64,000 nt of DNA from the NCBI GenBank assembly GCA_022829145.1, contig CM040752.1, forward strand, positions 30,698,586 through 30,762,585. Reading direction: 5' to 3'. The DNA comes from Albula goreensis (taxonomy: Eukaryota; Chordata; Actinopteri; Albuliformes; Albulidae). This document shows positions 49,501 through 61,175 of this stretch, in pieces. A program made the position numbers and the translations under genes. Under the pieces are notes generated by a model. That model was not told the origin of the DNA, ran no database searches, and worked only from the letters and a program-made list of their open reading frames with translations. How positions within the stretch are numbered: the first letter of the stretch is position 1; every line of letters begins with the position of its first letter.

Positions 49501-52500
49501 GATGTGCTGTCTAAAAGGGTTGCTGCCATAGCTGCCAGAAAGGCTTCTCAGAGATGGCAGACAGACAGAGTTCTTCCGCAGTCAGCACTGCACCAAACAC
49601 AGCCACAGGTGGGGATAGTGTGTTCAGCAAACCCTCAAACCTCACTGAGAAATAACAGGGTTGGTGGAAGCGGAGACAGAGTGGATTGGAGGAGGGACTG
49701 GAGAGAGCAGGAGACAGAGACAGAGAGAGGTGCCTCACTGAATGCGATATGGGACTCTGTTATGTCAGCAATCATTTGTTTCCCCCTGGAGAGAATCTGA
49801 ATTTTAAAATTTCTTTAATTAGCAGGGAGAAGTCAGGGAGAGAGGGAGAGAGAATGGGGGCAAAACAGGACAGAGAGTCAGGAAAATAAGAGGGATGGAG
49901 GGAGGGAGAAGAGGGTCCCTTTCCGAAATGTCTGACAGAAGACAGAAGGAGGGAAATGAGAAGGAGAGAAGCAGAAGCCGCAAGCCTGTGCTTAGCTCAG
50001 TTCTGTGTGACTGATTTCGAGGGGCCGGTATGGGGAGCTCCCAAAGCTCATCGCCGTGGTGATCCACACGGGTCACTTGCCTTCAGTCCCTCTGCACTCC
50101 TGCAGAAAGAGCAGAACTCCACAGGGCCCTTCTCCAGAGTTGTGCCCCTCTCTCTCCCACTTGAGACAGGACTCTAGCGGGAGCTGGGGCTGGGGCAAGG
50201 GATCAGAGTCGGTACTCAGACATGGTCAGATCGCAAAGGAGTACGAAGCCAGGTCTCACCCTCCTGTTTGGCAAAAACACTTAAACTACCCAGGAATTTG
50301 GCAATTTATACATTGGGTTGCCTATGAGCTCTGACCAGTTTTCTTTAGCGTTCACTTCAGTGGAAGTGCATAGTTCAAAAATATTAGCCACTTCCAGAGA
50401 GAGGGCAGGCAATCTCTCTGAACTGCAATGCTTTCACCAGGCTTACTGCAGAAAAGTATAATGGCAGTAATGGCAAACAAGGCTAGCTTAGGAGTGACAG
50501 TTCAAAGGCCCGCCCCCTCGAGGGCTGAACACAGCAGCTAGGCAGCCCGTGTGCTGGCACCCTTACCTTCACCTCAGACTGGGCCAGGAGGAGCTACAGC
50601 TCCCTGTAGAGTGGACCCAATGAACTAACACTCCACAAAAGACTTAGCGGCAGGAGTGCCAGAGAGCTAAGGGCTCCAGACTCATCTCTCTCTGCTGTCC
50701 CAATCCGATTACCAGAACCCCAGATTCCACTACTGAGTAATCCTGACATTACCTGAACTTTCACAGAGTGAACTGTCAACATCCAGGGGTATGTTCATTT
50801 CATTAGTTTTGATATTCCAAAAAATAAAAAAAATTGATCACAAAAAAATTATGTTTTGTCATGCACCACAACTTTACAAATATTAAATCAGACTTAGTTT
50901 TAAGACGTGTATTATCCCTGGCTTGTTTGTATATTATGCATGGTCACCTCTGTTTCCATGACACAGATACCTGAGTGGTGTTCACAGGTAAAACAAAGGT
51001 AATCCAGGCATATTAAGACCAAGAAACCTATCTATATATTTCTTGTATTTTGGTGATCTGTGCAGGGGTAGTGAGTCTAATTGAGACCATGTCATTTTCC
51101 ATACATGACACATAACCTGCAGTGTGAATAGCAAAATCCCCACACTTGTGCGAAGTATGCTTGTCCCCTTTTCATGTCATAATTCATATCAACCTTGATC
51201 TCAAAACTGCTGTTCTGTTGCTCTACAATCAGAAGTGCAATATTACAAACCTGGAATTCATTTTCCAACGTGGATTACATTCCAGCTGAGCTGAAGTCCT
51301 TTCTAACACTACTCACCTCATCTTTACTGTGGCTACATACTAGGACTATCTGTTGGTCTCCACAGACCACAGACAGTGAATGGAAATCTCCACTGCACAT
51401 CAGAGCAGAATAAAGCCACACCTTGGCCCCTGGGGCTGCGCTTCACCTGCAGAAATCTGCAGTGGAGTAGCACTCTTTTTAAACTGCTGGACATCTCCAT
51501 TTCCTCACCGCGGGTCCACACATCCTCACATGGTCGACAATTTAATTATGCTTGGCTCAGGCCAGAGTGTATTAGATCACATTGCAGTGCATTTGATTGG
51601 ATTACACTAGATTAGATTATTTTATTGTTCTCTCAATCTCCACCTCCTGGGGATGTTATATCCCTATACCCCATAGAACAAGACATGGGCCAGGACCCAT
51701 TAAAAAAAAAAAAACTCAGTCACTTCAGTCACAATGGACTTTTAAGGGCAGATGTTCTAATTTAGAATGCAAAGAACACATTGCAAATTACATATTTACT
51801 CCTTCTCAATAAAATAAAAACAGAAATAAAGAAAATTGTGTTGCGGTGTAAAGTCTGTTTTGATTGAAGTGCATATGTCCCTAAAAGGCTGAGCATGGTT
51901 GACTGAATCCCAGAGTAGGTCTATAGCACAGACAAACAACCACACTTACTTGCATGTGTGGGAGAACAAGGTGGTGAGAAACAAAATACAAGAGGCCGAG
52001 ACAGGAGATCATCATGGTAAATTTCAGGGGCTCTGCTCCCTTGAAAATCACTATTTGTACATAAAGTATTTGATATTTAAAAAGGCCATTGTTACATTTT
52101 TAATGCAGCTGGCTGAAAGGAGTGGATGGTGGGGGGGTCAGTGAGCTGGGGCGCTGTTAGACCTGTTGCAGCACTGAAGGCGCTGTGTGGCAGAAGCTCG
52201 CCTCTCAGATGCAATGGGGCGTGGGTGTGAACAATTACAGACACTGTCCTCTCAGGTGTCTATCGATCCAACAGACCTTCAGCCTTGGTCCTGCTGGAGC
52301 TTACTGTCAGACACCTCAGGATCGCACCTACTGTGAATGATAAACCTCCTGTGAAGCAACCCCCCAAATCCCTTAGAATCTATCACATCCTTGCCCTTAG
52401 CTGACCTTGCGCTATTGCCATGCTTTTCCAAGTATCCTGTTGTTGTTGTTGTTTTTTTTGTCTTTTTGATAACTCTATCCACAGTGTGACTAGATGTTTG

Positions 52501-52844
52501 TAGAGCATGGCTGTGAAACCTGCAAAGACAGGGCTGATTTCAAGAGGCCAGACAACAGGCACCAGGCTGGCTTGAAAGTTTGATACAGACCTAATCCAGT
52601 TTAACATCCTGGCTTCCCATCAATACCAGACTTTGCCCTCTGAGCCAGTCAGAGTGCTGGAGGGTATGACTTGCAGGACCTAAATCTGAAAAATAAAGCC
52701 TCAAGAAAAAAAAAAAAAAAACTTATTTCCTGTCCTCTCAGAACCCCGCAGAGAGAGGTTCAAATTGCCCTTCTCAAACACTTGTCCAAACTGACGGATA
52801 CATCTGCGTGACCTCGTCCCTGTTGGTAATTTCCTCTCCATCGA
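46526..52844. other. Unique non-coding sequence with short repeats
   Basis: About 6.3 kb without a recognised gene. It includes (ACTG)n at 47358-47377, a GA-rich stretch at about 49680-49920, a palindrome CCCTCGAGGG near 50515-50524, poly-A runs at 51701-51713 and 52706-52722, and (TTG)n at 52439-52452. Open frames are at most 106 codons, many with antisense partners. Confidence 0.5.
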
Positions 52845-53345
52845 AAACACTTAGAATGTGATTATGAGCGTTTGCCTGGGCCCGCAGCGGGCGTGCGGGG
52901 CCGCGCCGACTGATTAATTGATTTCACTCCGGAGATTTACCACGCTTTACCGACAGCAAACGGCACACAGGGGAGGGAAAGGAAGACAAACCTGGCCCGC
53001 CTGACATTTTCCGCGGAAAGCCGGAATGAATTAATCGACGGTCCAGGATGCATGACTGCGCATTTTATTCCAGATCATAATTTAACACTGCTTACATTTG
53101 TAAAGAGTGGCGATACCTCCATCAGAGATACCGAGAGCTGCGAGAGCTTATGAGAATTCACAGATGACTGGTGTATGTAAAATAATTATTGTACTAGCAA
53201 GTCAGATAACACAAATTGATGCAACTTTTATGCATTCCTCCTCCTTAATTAAAGAGGAAATAAACAAAGAAGTGTGGAAGTCAAGCTTCCATAGACATTC
53301 TAATTACTTTGTTTATTTTCTAGATAATATGAATAGGGAATCACA
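52845..53345. promoter_or_regulatory. Candidate conserved non-coding/regulatory block
   Basis: A CpG-rich core with the palindrome GCCCGCAGCGGGC (52880-52892) lies next to TGATTAATTGATT (52911-52923). Downstream come GAATTAATCGACGG (53027-53040) and TTAATTAA (53245-53252), with no simple repeats over 500 bp. Retained CpGs beside homeodomain words suggest constraint. One of the better candidates; conservation untested. Confidence 0.38.
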
Positions 53346-53479
53346 CGCATAAGCACTGCATCATCCTTGGAGGAGTCTTTGAGAAGCTTTTCCAAAAAGT
53401 GAATAAATCACCTCAGCTCCATGAAGCCCCATCGACCAGCAAGTCCGAAGTCAGTATGTCCATGATGGAACAAGCTATC

Positions 53480-53730
53480 ATTTTCATTCAAAGTGTGTTT
53501 GAAACCTTAATTCCTTGTGGTTAATCAAAGTTGGCAGGAAGTACAAAAGATTCTGCAGCCAAACCTGTTCCTGGAGGTTTTACTCAGCACTCAATTGGTC
53601 TATTAGCACAGTTGATTGCCTAGTTAACTCACTTGGTTTCTCATTTGGGCCTGAATCGGTTGCAAAAACAAAATCGAATCCAGGAAATCTTGGTGCACTC
53701 CAGCAGCACGGTACACTATCCCTGATGTAG
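53480..53730. repeat. Probable interspersed-repeat relic (unclassified)
   Basis: Phrases such as CTGTTCCTGGAGG, CAATTGGTCTATTAGCACAG and GATTGCCTAGTTAACT, then a CACTCCAGCAGCAC ending, resemble a widespread fish repeat built of a short CCTGG/CCAGG inverted frame around ATT-rich sequence. Recognition is by pattern memory; family and ends are undefined. Confidence 0.35.
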
Positions 53731-55268
53731 GGGGATTATAAGTTTTTGGTGTTGAAACAACACCCCTCACTCTTTCAAAAAATATATATGATATTTAATG
53801 GTCAGGGTGAGTCTAGGCCTTAGCACTAAACCTCATTTAGAGGATGGCACCTTCTACAGCAGTCTCCCCATCACTGTATTCCCTTTAGAGCCCACTACGA
53901 ACCCTCAAACACCTGCTCTTGGCTGATCAACATTTGCCCTCAACTTCTACTTATTATTGAATAACTGAAGTGTTATGCTTCTGCTCGATAAGAACAGTTT
54001 GGCGTGTTAATTTTCATGATCGACTCACCAAAATGTGTTAGTGAGAATAAAAAATGAATACTTGCATTGTACTATTATGGGGTCTTGGTCCCAGTAATAA
54101 GCAGACCCACAGCTGCTTAGCTTCAGTAGTCTGACATGAAGACACGGGGTGCTGCCTCAAGTTGAGCGCAAAGTGGAATCACAGCTCCTTCACATCAGTC
54201 ACCTTTTCATAGAGGTGTTGATCAGTGCAAAGAATTAAAACTGGCATGTTCGTCAGGATATTACACTCATAAAGAAGCTGTGAGACATGCGGATGGATAT
54301 TTTAGTGAAGTGGTGAAAGGAAAATACCTTCACTGGCAAGAATGGCATGGCTTTACTTGGTAATTTAATCTGCAACTTCATAAACAGTATACTATCCTAT
54401 CATCCCAATCTTAGACTGTGTACCAGCTGGCAGCGAGTGAGTGCGCCTTACACTGTGAGAGCGGCAGATCTCTGACACACATCCCATTGTGTCCACACTG
54501 TACTGTAAGCATTATGTGCGCAGTACTGGACTTACTTAAACTCATTAATTTTTAACATTCTCACATATTTGAAAACTTTTATTTCAAACTTCTTTAGTGG
54601 GGCAGCGGTGCACCGGAGTGCCAGGGTTTCTCATTAAAGCAGACACCTGTTTTATTTTGTATCTGTGGGACCGTCGTCTGGCCGTTTTGGGAGGGTGCGC
54701 TGTGAGATTTTGTCATGCCCTGGAGGAAAAGCTGGATCTAATTGCTCTGTGAGCTGAAGCACTTCACTTCCGCTGTTTGAGCCGCCATGCTAGACTACCC
54801 CTCCCAGCTACACACGCCACAGTGCAGTGTTCAGCTACTCTCAGGTGCACAGGGAATTCAGGCCACATTTAGGGATGTAATATAGTATAACGATTAGCAG
54901 GTGTACTTGAACCTATATAAAGTGGCAGGGTCAGACAGACACGCCAAAGAGGGCATATATACCTGTATAGTGGAGATTGTGAGGAAAAACGTGTAAATTG
55001 CACTGGATATATTCCCTACATATAGGCCTTACAATTATTTGTGAGTGTAACCCAAAATTCTCAAACATGCAATTTTCCATTCTAAGCTCTATGTTAGGAG
55101 ATGGATGTTCCAGGAGAAGGGATGTTAGTCACAGCTGATGGACGATGGACCCTCTCTCCGCTGACAATGGCACTAGTGAAAGTCCGACTAACACTGCTCT
55201 GAGTGCGTCCGACATAGAGGTCTGTCATAGAGCACTCACTCGCCAATTCCCCCAACCACCACCGCATC
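53731..55268. other. Unique non-coding sequence
   Basis: No gene recognised. A 98-codon minus frame at 55094-55390 overlaps the hairpin at 55269-55311 and has no domain. Confidence 0.5.
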
Positions 55269-55311
55269 CCATAAAACCCATCCCGACATACTCTGGGGAT
55301 GGGTTTTATGG
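55269..55311. other. Perfect 16-bp-arm hairpin
   Basis: CCATAAAACCCATCCC (55269-55284) is exactly complementary to GGGATGGGTTTTATGG (55296-55311) around an 11-nt loop. Two further pairs form after one mismatch outside (AT at 55266-55267 with AT at 55313-55314). Too short for a standard microRNA precursor. Options are a recent palindromic duplication, a foldback transposon relic or a cruciform-forming site. Confidence 0.9.
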
Positions 55312-55589
55312 CATAGGGCTGTGTCCCGAAAAGTAACAACTCCTGTCCTTCCTTCACTGGATCTCTGGAGCGCAGAAAAGAGTAAAACAATATGGCAGTA
55401 ACCTCACCTTGTCAATCACTAGTCACTTCACATCAGTGAAATGTATAAGGGAAGGAGGGGAAACTTTACTTCAGAGCGTCTGAATGGAGCCTCAGTGTGA
55501 ATGTCACAGAGGATTCTGGGTATTTGTTCATATTCACCTCCCCCATTGCCAGCTTGGATGCCCAGGTAGCCATTTTGATACACTTCAGT
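55312..55589. other. Unique non-coding sequence
   Basis: Nothing recognisable. Confidence 0.5.
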
Positions 55590-55990
55590 GAAGAAAGGGT
55601 GTGTCTTCCCACTCCCCCCCTCCCCAAGTCCTCTGTCTTGGAATCCATTAGCGTCCAAACTCCGGAGCTGCCCTGAGTGTCCTCCACCTGCCATCTCTTT
55701 TTCCACCATTTTATCTTTCTCTTTCTTCCCCAGACCTCTTCTACCCTCATCTCTCTCTGCCTTGAGCCTGTCTCTGCTCATGTCCCCCTCTCTCTCTCTC
55801 TCTCCACCACTCTTTCTGTCCCTCCTTGTCTGTACATCTATCACTTATTCTCTGTCTCCATCAGACCCTCTCTCTTCCTTTTCTCTAATTCTCTCTCTCC
55901 CTCCCCTCTGTCCACCATTCACTCCTTCCCACTTTGTCTTTCCACCTCTCATCCCACCTGGTGCTCCCTCTTCCTCTGCCTTCCTCGCTG
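55590..55990 (+). repeat. Pyrimidine-rich (CT)n tract
   Basis: Imperfect CT/CCTT repeats with a pure CT core near 55787-55804. The 156- and 138-codon frames on opposite strands are low-complexity artefacts of this composition. Confidence 0.82.
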
Positions 55991-56394
55991 ACTCTTACCG
56001 TAGCCCCCTCCTCCCTCCCCGCTGCCCACTTCTTATTAACCATCCCCAGAGATTGTGAGATCCTCCATGTAAAAGCCTGCACTGAGCTGATCCTCTTTGA
56101 TTTGCGCGTAGTCACGGTAACAGGCTCACAGTCACCCTCACAGTTTTAAGGGTCTCTTCAGTCGCAAGCCGCCGCTTTATTTGCAGTCATCCGCATGTTC
56201 CGCCAAACCTACGCCAGACAACGTTTCCCTTTAAGATGCTCTTTTCCATGCGATGAAGCTCCAAACCAGTCATACCATCAGAAGGTATGTGGTATCACAA
56301 ACAGAAAAGGGCGGGGGGGGCGTGGTGGTGCTGCGGGTTCACCAACTTTCCGAATATCCAAACGGTTATTGCCATCCACAGAGGTCTGGTAATT
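55991..56394. other. Unique non-coding sequence
   Basis: No gene recognised; a G run lies near 56310-56330. Confidence 0.5.
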
Positions 56395-56590
56395 GCACAG
56401 CGAGGCTAACAGCTGTACTACTGCGCAGTCATCGATATGCAGACATGCAAAACTGGTTATGAAACACTAAATGGCGCTTAATGGACTGCCAATTATCACC
56501 TAAGTGCCTCTTTTTGCCATCTGACACTATTATCCCCGTGAAGTTTATGAAGAGGAAATTACACCTGAATATCTGACCTTCAGTGATTCA
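56395..56590. promoter_or_regulatory. Candidate conserved non-coding/regulatory block
   Basis: Complex sequence with CATCGATATGCAGACATG (near 56430-56447), AAATGGCGCTTAATGG (near 56469-56484) and CCAATTATCACC (near 56490-56501). Enhancer-like texture; weak evidence. Confidence 0.28.
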
Positions 56591-57163
56591 TGTTTTTTAG
56601 AGAAACCACCCAGTGTTGACACATAACAGATGTTTATCTTGTTTTATTATTTTGAGTATGGAGCTCTGACTCATTAACTGAGATGAGGTTAATCTTAGAA
56701 TGATTTGGGAAAAAAACAGCAATGAATGAAGCGTAAGAGGCTAAACAGGCATCATAACTGGGCTGAAGCATTAAGGCCTCTCAGGGAAATATCATAAGAA
56801 ACCCACACAACCCTGCCCTTTAAATCACACAGAGTTCCCTTTCTCTGCTTTACTCCTCTGCTCTGACACACCCATCATTACTTTGTGGAAACTCTATACT
56901 TTAATGTGAGACTGTTTTTCTTCTGCGTATCCTTACTGACATTATTAAGAATGGCCGTACTGCTAGCTTCTTGCTCATGTTTCCTTAATGCATAATGACA
57001 AGAGCAAGCAACTTTAACCTACAGCCAAGAGAGTTTCCAGCACTGCATCAAGACTGGACCCAAAAACCCTTACCGTTCTATGTAAAAAAACTGTATCCTA
57101 AAAAACTGTCTGCATTTTTAGGCTTATTTTAATATGTCGAATCAAAACACCTCTGGATATTTT
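56591..57163. other. Unique non-coding sequence
   Basis: Nothing recognisable up to the L2 tail. Confidence 0.5.
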
Positions 57164-57632
57164 TACATTACATTACATTAATGACATTTGTTAGACGCTC
57201 TTATCCAGAGCAACTTACAAGGCAAAGTGAATAAGAATGGAACAAAAAGTGAAAATATATCCCTAGAGAGGGGTAAAGTCCCAAGTGCCAAAGGTGATCG
57301 AATAGATTAGGACTCCCCTACCAACTATCTAAAGAGAAAGTAAACAACAGCCTAGGTTAAAAAAATCACAGTTAAAACAAGAGCAATATTACAAAGAGCA
57401 AGGGAGGGGAGGGGAGAGGTTCAGCCTGAAGAGGTGAGTCTTCAGTCTGCGCTTGACGGTGGCCAGTGTCTCTACTCTTCTGACCTCCACGGGAAGGTCA
57501 TTCCACCACTGGGGGGCCAGGACGGACAGCAAACGTGACCTGAAAGTGCAGGAGCGGAGAGGGGGCGGCATCGGGTGACCAGAGGCGGCAGAGCGGAGGG
57601 GTCTGGCAGGGGTGTAGGGTCTGACGATCTAC
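57164..57632 (-). mobile_element. L2-clade LINE, 5'-truncated 3' end
   Basis: Read on the minus strand, the element runs from an ORF2 C-terminus (57389-57628) through a 3' UTR to a tail with a hairpin (GCTCT-GGATAA-GAGC near 57195-57211) and ends in TAATG repeats (about 57164-57182), the usual L2 3' end. The same tail ends the SINEs at 15111, 35684 and 38822 and the fragment at 35140, as expected if this LINE class mobilised them. No flanking target duplication is evident. Confidence 0.88.
57389..57628 (-). pseudogene. L2 LINE ORF2 C-terminal fragment
   Basis: About 80 codons in one open frame end at the stop at 57389. They contain SRLLSVLAPQWWNDLPVEVR and then TVKRRLKTHLFRLN, the conserved C-terminal region after the reverse-transcriptase domain in L2/CR1-type LINEs. 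Upstream, the frame meets a stop at about 57629-57631, where similarity also ends. Endonuclease and catalytic domains are missing, so this is an inactive 5'-truncated copy. The intact C-terminal frame suggests it is younger than the relic at 40 kb. Confidence 0.85.
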
Positions 57633-58173
57633 ATATTTATCATTTTCACCCAGTGTCAGATGCATGTAATGTAATCTATCTTAGCAGGTCTGCTATCTGA
57701 AACACTCACCCATCAATGGGGGGAAGCCACTGAAGTTCTTGAAGGCCAGGAAAGTCCTCAAATAGAGAGGGAGCATCGGCAGGCACGCCTCCTGCTATGG
57801 TACAATGTGCCAAGGTCTAGTCCGCTTCATAACCAGGGTGCCCTCAGCCCAATTAACACGTCTGAGTTCATGAGTCATATGTTTATCCTCATGTCTTTTT
57901 TTCATTCATGTTGATATTTGTTTTGTTGCAGCAGTTGGCTGTGGGGCTTGTAGATTGAAGTTGCTGTTGATCCAAACAGAACCTGTGTGTGGGTACCCCC
58001 TGCAGAGAAGGCATGTTTGAAAACAGTGCTTGGAAACTGATAAAGCCCAGTGGGTGATGCTAAGCTTGAGATGAAAGTCGGCCCTACACTTGATTCACTC
58101 ACGTCCATTTGCAAACCATATCAGCCGTGTCACAAAAAATCAAATTGATCATGATTCACAAAAACACTGAGTT
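57633..58173. other. Unique non-coding sequence
   Basis: Nothing recognisable; one 70-codon minus frame without domain. Confidence 0.5.
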
Positions 58174-58217
58174 CTGTGTGTACATATTAATAAATCTGTG
58201 TGCACATATTAATAAAT
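58174..58217 (+). repeat. 22-bp tandem duplication
   Basis: Two adjacent copies (58174-58195, 58196-58217) of CTGTGTG.ACATATTAATAAAT differ at a single base (T/C). Confidence 0.92.
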
Positions 58218-59864
58218 CATGAAGTAAAGCAGTCAAATACAATTAACCAACGTCATTGTCAAACTTTTGTTGTTACCCTCAATTCCATGTTTCTCCAGTA
58301 TTTATGTATTATATTTCATTATATTACATTCTTGAATGTTACATTTAAATAGAATATCAAATACATATTTATTTGGACTATTTGATGGACTACGATGATG
58401 GACTATTTAGAATGGCCACTTTTTTCTGGAATTACTTTACCTATTTATTCATGTGGTTACAGGAAATTAATCAACGCCCACTTAACCAATCAGAACCAAG
58501 TCTTAATCAAGGCCGGCTATGAACTGACCATGGATCTCCAGTAAACATTCTGTATCACAGTTTAATGCATCATGGATATGGTGAACATACAGGAAAAGTA
58601 CAGGTGTTCACTGAGTATTGGGTACATCCAAAGACAAACTTTCCACATTTTTTTTTTTTATATATATTGATTGACTTATTTTCCAAAGGTAGTTAAAGTA
58701 AAGAAGGACTCAGATAACCATTTTAAACGATAATTGTACTATTAAGTGCTGATAATGTTTCAGAAAACACCCCTGGGTGCCCTTTGAAATTGTGTGCTCT
58801 CAAAGATAAGGCACTTCCAGTCAGCTTTGGCTTGGTTCATAACTCTTGTGGTTGCTTAGCAGAACCCACTAAGGGAATGATAGCCACGGGGATGTTTTCG
58901 TTTTTATCAGCTATTGGATCGAGTCTCTCAGCATGGCCGACTTCCCGGATTATCTAGTGAAAGCTATTTGTTTTTCTTCTAGTCCTTATTGTAGAACAGA
59001 AACAGAATCACAGCAGCTGTATCACTGTCCCTTTCTTGACCTCACAACAGTGAGTTTTGATGCTCTCATGTCTCCTTTTTCAGTGTGGACTTTGAGGCCC
59101 TCATTTTTCTCTGCCCCACATTTCAAACGTCAAAAAATCTGTTTCTGTTACAGTAAGCAGAAGGGAGCTTCGAATTCATTAACTTCCTTTGTTGGTAAAG
59201 CTTTCTGCAAAAAATAAAAAATAAAAATTCTCAGCTCACGCAGTAAAATGAAGTGTGCTATTTTTCAATTGGATAAACACTCCATTGACAACGCGTTAGC
59301 TTGAGTCAGACCTCATCCGTTCTGCTTTGCCCAAACCTCAGAGGAGATCTCAAGCTGCATACCCGAAAAAACATTTGGCAAAAACATGCTCCAATTGACA
59401 AATGTGATGGCTTCTTTTGTTTTAAATGGAGAATTTTGTGATTGATTTTGCAACATATGAAAATCTGGTTAACTAGGAAAAAAAAAAGTGCTCATATTTG
59501 GTTCCCCTGGAAATCGAGACAGACATGTGGCCTGCACTGTGTGATTAGCAATGCTGTTTACTGTCAATTATTCAACCATAGCGAGGCAACTCATGTTTCA
59601 TTGAGGATTTCACTTGCATAAACACGATCTCTGATTGCAGTTTCCCATTAAATCAGAGTCCCCGATGCTCAAGGGCAAGGGAAAGCACTGCAGCATGGCC
59701 CCGCGGAAGATGAGGAAGGAGGACCAATCCCAAGCATGCCACTATCAAAGGGCTGTGAAGCCACCTAATCACACATCACATCTTGCATAGGCAGAAATTG
59801 CAGACAACATTGGCTTCTTTCATCCAATTTTTTTTTTTTTTTTTGCATTGGCTTTGGGTAGTGC
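58218..59864. other. Unique non-coding sequence
   Basis: About 1.6 kb with no gene; AT-rich near 58290-58440; poly-T at 58650-58660 and 59828-59844. A 94-codon frame at 58933-59217 has no recognisable domain. Confidence 0.5.
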
Positions 59865-60235
59865 GGTGAAGGATCACGCGTCACTTTCAGCAAGACGGCA
59901 GTCCATCTCTCTAATGCAGTGAGTTCCCCCGGTAGCACCACGGTCGGGTGCGACTCTCGCCGAAACTGCGGGCACCAGTCAACGTTACACCGTTAACGAG
60001 ACCGTATTGGGTTCGGAAAGGGGCCGTTGAATTTATGCAGTGACTTAAACTCTCCATAAAGGAGCCAGAGAGCGGCAGAGCCGACGGCCTTATTGAAATC
60101 CTGGTTTAATGTGCCACTAATGCCTCCACAGGAAGGTTATGAGTCATGGACGGGGTGACTCGAATGCCATTATCCGAGACACTTTGGCTGTTTCACTGGG
60201 AAAGGTGACAGTCACCCCCGGTCAGGTAACTCATC
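59865..60235. promoter_or_regulatory. Candidate conserved non-coding/regulatory block
   Basis: Dense, repeat-free sequence with many retained CpGs (for example GGATCACGCGTCAC near 59871-59884, CACGGTCGGGTGCGAC near 59939-59954) followed by TTATGCAGTGACTTAAAC (near 60034-60051) and TGAAATCCTGGTTTAATG (near 60094-60111). The texture resembles a conserved non-coding element. No exon with matching frame and splice sites was identified. Confidence 0.33.
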
Positions 60236-60275
60236 ACGATTAGTTCATTTACATTGCATACAAAAACAAAACAAC

Positions 60276-60295
60276 AAAATAAATAAATAAATAAA
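60276..60295 (+). repeat. (AAAT)n microsatellite
   Basis: Five AAAT/AATA units. Confidence 0.85.
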
Positions 60296-60999
60296 AAGAA
60301 TTGCTTTCCCCAGTGTTTGCTCCGTTCATTACAGCAGAAATGAACTCTACAGAAAAGAAAACATGTCCTGAAAAATAGTTCAGTGTTTATTTTAACTTAA
60401 GTGTACGGGGGTTAGAAAGTTTGAGATCACCTTGGGTGAGGGAACCGAGACATGAGCACAATGTTGCTAACACTGACACCCTGGCGAGCTGGCTGGTCGG
60501 TAGGTTTATGCACTGCAGTCGTTGTTTGAGCTCAAGCTATGCAAGGCTACAATGTTTGCTTTGGCTTTCCACAAAGTATGTCTAAAATGCACCCTGACTG
60601 ACAGAAATAAGCTGAGTTAGTTAGATGGCAAGATGAGAATACCCACAGTGTTTCAGTAATTAGCGGCAAAGGTATGGACATAAGAATGTACATGCTAATG
60701 TAAGCTGTAAGGGGTTTCGCTGTTGAGACATATACAACATAGACCTCCCCTCTCCCATGCCATTGCTGTTAACCACTGCTTAAAAAAAAACCTCAGACCA
60801 GTGTCTCAGAGTAAGTTGAGATGATCCAGGATCAGACTGACCTGGCTATGTCCTAACATTAACTGATATGAGTTAAAAGTCAAAACTGATCCCAGATCAG
60901 AACGCCAACTGTGAGCCACTCTATGAATACAATCCCTGAACCCACCTTGGCTCTCTCAGAGTTCTCTCTTACTTCAACTCCCTTGTTTTCACTCTGATT
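60296..60999. other. Unique non-coding sequence
   Basis: Nothing recognisable. Confidence 0.5.
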
Positions 61000-61175
61000 A
61001 ATGACCGCCACATCATAAATATTACAGGCAAAACATGGATCCATTTTGCGTTCATTAAATTAATGAGTGCAGGTTTTCATTTTTATTGTGTCCACTTAGG
61101 AAACATGGACATGCAATTAATATCCTGCATAATTCTGCCACAAGTACGGGTTAATTGCTGTCAAGTTTTTGATTA
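61000..61175. promoter_or_regulatory. Candidate conserved non-coding/regulatory block
   Basis: A near-palindromic homeodomain-type site TCATTAAATTAATGA (61052-61066) lies among TGATTAATGACC (near 60997-61008), CAATTAATAT (near 61114-61123) and GGTTAATTGC (near 61149-61158). Four ATTA-type sites in 170 bp suggest a homeodomain-bound enhancer. Conservation untested. Confidence 0.38.

Noticed and set aside
55269..55311. MicroRNA precursor
   Set aside because: Arms of 16 bp are shorter than the roughly 22-bp duplex plus basal stem needed, and neither arm matches a known microRNA seed I recognise.
55428..56058. 138- and 156-codon frames on opposite strands
   Set aside because: Both are low-complexity products of the CT-rich tract.
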